Shown one piece after another: positions 60,939 through 64,000 of a stretch of 64,000 nt of DNA. The DNA lies in assembly GCA_003260075.1 (NCBI GenBank), contig QLIY01000324.1, forward strand, positions 59,275 through 123,274, in the 5' to 3' direction. Numbering within the stretch: the first letter of the stretch is position 1; each line of letters begins with the position of its first letter. The notes under the pieces are model-generated. The model was not told the origin of the DNA, searched no databases, and worked only from the letters and a program-made list of their open reading frames with translations. Source of the stretch: Phallusia mammillata (taxonomy: Eukaryota > Chordata > Ascidiacea > Phlebobranchia > Ascidiidae). Position numbers and translations under genes: made by a program.

Positions 60939-63884
60939 TTATGCGTTTAACCGTTGGGCATCTAAATTTGCCATTGCCAGGGATCCTTCAATCAGTTGAC
61001 AAATGTTGGTCACTTCTTTAAAAACTGCCAATGGTGCTGTGATGTAGAAAATAAGTTGCCACAGGCCCATGTTAAAGAAGTAAACTGAAAGACAAAAAAC
61101 ATTATTTTAGAAACATTACGGCCTGGTTCTATAGGCTATTACAAAAAAACGTGGTTTTAACCAGTGGTGGGATTCATGTTTTTTTTTGTCAGCCGGTTCT
61201 ATCATAAAAGTCATATTTTTCAGTCGGTTCTGTTACAAAAATTCCATTGGCAGTAAACAGTAGCCTAATGCTAACCGGTTCGCTGATCTCATAAAATGTC
61301 GCGAGACGGTTCTTAGGACCGGTGCGAACCTGCTGAATCCCACCGCTGCTGGTTTTAAATTATCTGCACAAACATTTGACTGAAGCAGATTGTAAAATCT
61401 CTTGTGATAAAGATAATTTCAAATATCTGGGTCTTTAATAATTTATATGTTTTTATAGACACAGGCTGCCAAACAAATTCGTAAAAATTAAACCCAGTTT
61501 TCAACTTGGCTAAATATGTACGAAAACAGATAATAAATGATCAATAAAACAAAACCTCGTGCCCTTTTCAAAAACAAAAAACATTTTTGAAAACGTAGTT
61601 TTTGTGCAGAATTATGCTTATTGTAATGATATTGCTGGTATAGTCGACTTACCGACTGGCCCTTGGGTGAAACGTAAAACGTACAGCATTGTAATGAACC
61701 AAGCGTGGCAGTAAATTGTGGACATGAAAATAATCTTCAAAAAAATAAATGTTAAATTCAATATGTTGAGATTTATTTGAAACGAAATTGTACAATAGCA
61801 CATAGGCAGCCCACCACAACAAGAGTGAAAGGGAAAAAGTAGTCTGACCACCAGATAAGTTTTCTAAATACTGTTAGGTGCGGCAAAGAGCCCTCGCGAA
61901 TATTTAAAAAGCAATTTGTCTCAAAATGCCGACGATTAGGGCTACTAGGGTTAGGACGAGGTTTTATAATAATAATAACAATAAAATCAACCTAAAAACG
62001 TAGTTCCTAACGGGAAATTTAGTTCCTAACCCTAACCTATATAGTCTCACATTCACTGTGTCGGGCCGGGCTTTTGGACTCGGGTTCGGGCTTAGGTTTT
62101 GTTGAACAAACGGGCTTGATTCGGGCCTGTCAATTAAAAAATATGTGTCCGTTTTTTTTTTCAGATAAAATTACCCAACTTAAGTAGCTAGTTGCTGGTT
62201 TTCGACTGATGCCCAACAGTCCTAAAACGCCGCTTTTAATTATATTATGTACAGTAGTACGTTTAGTAGGCTTTTATGGAAAGGCTTGTCAATTAAACTT
62301 TCGGGCCTAAACGGGCTTCTTAAAACCGATTCCGTTTCGGGTCGGGCTTCGAGCTTATACTTCCGGGTTCGGGTTTGAATTTCGGGCCGGCTTACAACTC
62401 TGGGTGTGAGTCCTTGTGTTAGTAGCTCGACCCATTTTTTTTATTGCTTCCCACAAAATAAACAGGTTTAGGTGAAGTTGAATTGATTTCCGTACTTAAG
62501 TACTATAAAACTGCTCGTATACGAACCTCGTTATTGTAATACAGATGAAGAATAAAATTTTTCCTCATATCCAACTTATGGGTTTTGTTTCCCGTTGCTA
62601 CACTAGCACGTAGATACATCATATGTCCAGCAAAAAGAAACACAATGCTGTTAAAACATACGAACTGTTATAAGCTGTTGAAGCGAACTCCACGTCGACT
62701 AAGTTATTTTATAAGGTTACCTATAGCATTTCACAGCCTTTTTGGATTACATTTTTTATACAAGTTTCTAACCAGGGTGGCACCAAGACTTTCTAGGACT
62801 AAAAGAGCTTTGAGACTTGTATATGAATTCTGATAAGTTAATGGAATGTTTTAGCTCTGATAAGTAAATGGAATGTTTTTAATTCCGGGATTGGAGCATT
62901 TAAGACTTACTAACGGTGCATGTTGGTTAAATTAAAGACCCGCTAGCTTAAATATGGCATTTCTGGGAAAAGTTTTGATGATCTATGTTGGAAAGTCATT
63001 GTAAAACTGTTGCGCGCTGTCCACCTATATTCAACTTACGCGTACATTGCGACAATGTATTTCCACGAACAGATAGATCCTATAGGTTCTATAGGATGAC
63101 AAGTATGTGACAAACCTCCACTTGAAATAAAGCGGTATATACTGAAGAGATAGTAGAATAACAATGTTGGTTGCAGCAGTGTCTTTTAACATCACAATAT
63201 ATCGCTTGCTCGTTCGCGCACCTTTTTAGTTTAGCAAAAAAACAGTTAAGTTTATATCTTTGCCAAATCTAGTTTCTTTCTAATGCGTTTATCGCAACAC
63301 AGTCCGCGAAAAAATCTCGAAACTGAAAAAAAGTACGTTTATCCCGGGAAAATGGGAAGTATAAAAATCCAATTTGTTTTCGAAAACCCAACCTGATATG
63401 GGCCAGACACCCCATATAATCTGGCCAGAACAACGAAAGATTTTGCAACAGGCGTTCCTATCAAAAGACTTGCATACAAGAAGTCATTTACATTATGTAG
63501 TATTGTAAGTTTTTGCGTCACATAACACAATATTTTACAGCACAGTAGTGGAATAACACCGTTGTCTCGGACACAGTTTACCTTTCTTTGAAAATGCATT
63601 TCACAAATGGAGACTGACCCCGTATTTGTTTCACTTTAAAAAAATAAATGTGCATTCGTTTTGCAAAGCCACACTGGTTGCCATGAACAATCCAATAGTT
63701 AGCCTTGTTTAACAAAAGCTTAACATCTGGCTCAGGTTAACGAAATAATTTTGTTGCAGTCAGACTAATACCTCAGCTGAAAAACAAAAGCATAATTGGG
63801 GTAAACCAGCGTTAGGGTGCCGATCATCAATCCAGTAAAGCAAATGTCTGTCAGAAGATCCATCGTAGCTCCAAAGCTGCTGCA
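60939..63884 (-). CDS. Diverged CDIPT paralogue, 5' part outside window
   Basis: CDP-alcohol phosphotransferase family. Four exons are visible, minus strand: 63884-63772, 62647-62527, 61734-61653, 61084-60939. Exon lengths 113, 121, 82 and 146 match CDIPT exons 3-6 (113, 124, 82, 152), and all phases are the same. Matching landmarks are FGATMDLLTD (FGAMLDQLTD in CDIPT), YP.Y....FQLS, the HK pair, LYY, MLYVLRFTQGPVG (MLYLLHFTEGPLG) and a LDAQRLNA end. The second half of the catalytic motif (GxxxDxxxD) is kept. The SHWLHLH motif is replaced by GHMMYLR and YYTSRP by YYNNEI, so inositol or nucleotide use may differ or be lost. The exon with the first two catalytic Asp lies beyond 64000. No stop or frameshift is present in the visible exons, which argues against a simple pseudogene. 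Confidence 0.85.
61161..61350. mobile_element. MITE of the CCGGTTCTATCA family with 8-bp target duplication
   Basis: It starts CCAGTGGTGGGATTCA and ends TGAATCCCACCGCTGCT, flanked by GGTTTTAA on both sides (61153-61160 and 61351-61358). This copy gives the clearest boundaries of the family. It lies in the last intron of the CDIPT paralogue. Confidence 0.88.
62070..62402. mobile_element. MITE fragment of the TCGGGCC family
   Basis: It shares TCGGGCCGGGCTT-like, AACAAACGGGCTT and TTAAACTTTCGGGCC blocks with 20526-20785 and ends CCGGCTTACAACTCTG. It lies in an intron of the CDIPT paralogue. Bases 62407-62426 just beyond resemble 45404-45423. Confidence 0.65.
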
Positions 63885-64000
63885 CTAAAATATCAGAAAC
63901 ACATTTTTCAAAACAAAACAAATATTAGTTCACCATGCAAACACATATTTTTTACCTCTGACCACCTAAATTACAAGATTGATAAATGGTTCAAAAAGGT

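Noticed and set aside
1..64000. CRISPR arrays, bacterial operons, ribosome-binding sites, phage genes
   Set aside because: Introns, MITEs and gene content are eukaryotic. The repeats present are not short regularly spaced direct repeats with unique spacers.

Overview
This window is nuclear DNA from an invertebrate animal, most likely a tunicate such as Ciona. The taxonomic call is inference. It rests on small multi-exon genes with GT-AG introns, an AT-rich background dense in short hAT-type MITEs, 3' splice sites a few bases from start codons (as expected for spliced-leader trans-splicing), and duplicated segments differing by SNPs and indels, as in a very heterozygous genome. There is no bacterial gene organisation, CRISPR array or phage.

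Four gene models can be supported, all interrupted by introns. (1) 24130..14658 (minus): a 17-exon, 730-codon EF-hand protein whose 5' end may include a further exon at 26173..26101. (2) 46816..48066 (plus): a mitochondrial cytochrome c oxidase subunit 5B-like protein in 3 exons that lacks most of the usual zinc-site cysteines. (3) 57584..49322 (minus): CDIPT (phosphatidylinositol synthase) in 6 exons with a complete CDP-alcohol phosphotransferase motif. (4) 63884..60939 (minus, 5' end outside the window): a strongly diverged tandem paralogue of CDIPT with near-identical exon phases. COX5B and CDIPT are tail to tail. The two CDIPT genes are head to tail, separated by three MITEs.

The rest is gene-poor. 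1-14.6 kb holds MITEs and local duplications. 26-46 kb holds stacked duplicated segments, a degenerate repeat family with units of about 110 bp (31.7-38.1 kb, also at 1-430), and a GC-rich tandem array with 1.5-1.6 kb units (40.56-45.25 kb) interrupted by 779 N. At least eight hAT-like elements have recognisable 8-bp target-site duplications. One inserted element (27667-28176) can be compared with its empty site inside the window. A foldback element at 59806-60146 has a 9-bp duplication, as Mutator-like elements do.

The strongest non-genic pattern is probably technical. At least 22 homopolymer runs are essentially 10 bases long, and most sit where a segment ends and the same segment starts again. 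The runs are G in 6-27 kb, C in 28-37 kb, G in 46-50 kb and C in 55 kb, and two of the three switches coincide with N positions. This fits contigs with overlapping ends joined by a fixed pad and then scaffolded in alternating orientation. Local duplications in this window, including repeated exons of COX5B and CDIPT, should not be taken as biological without independent reads. I found no convincing new multi-gene system. The most interesting biology is the diverged CDIPT paralogue, the COX5B-like protein without its zinc site, and the foldback elements that share a CTGATGA...GAAACGTT motif.
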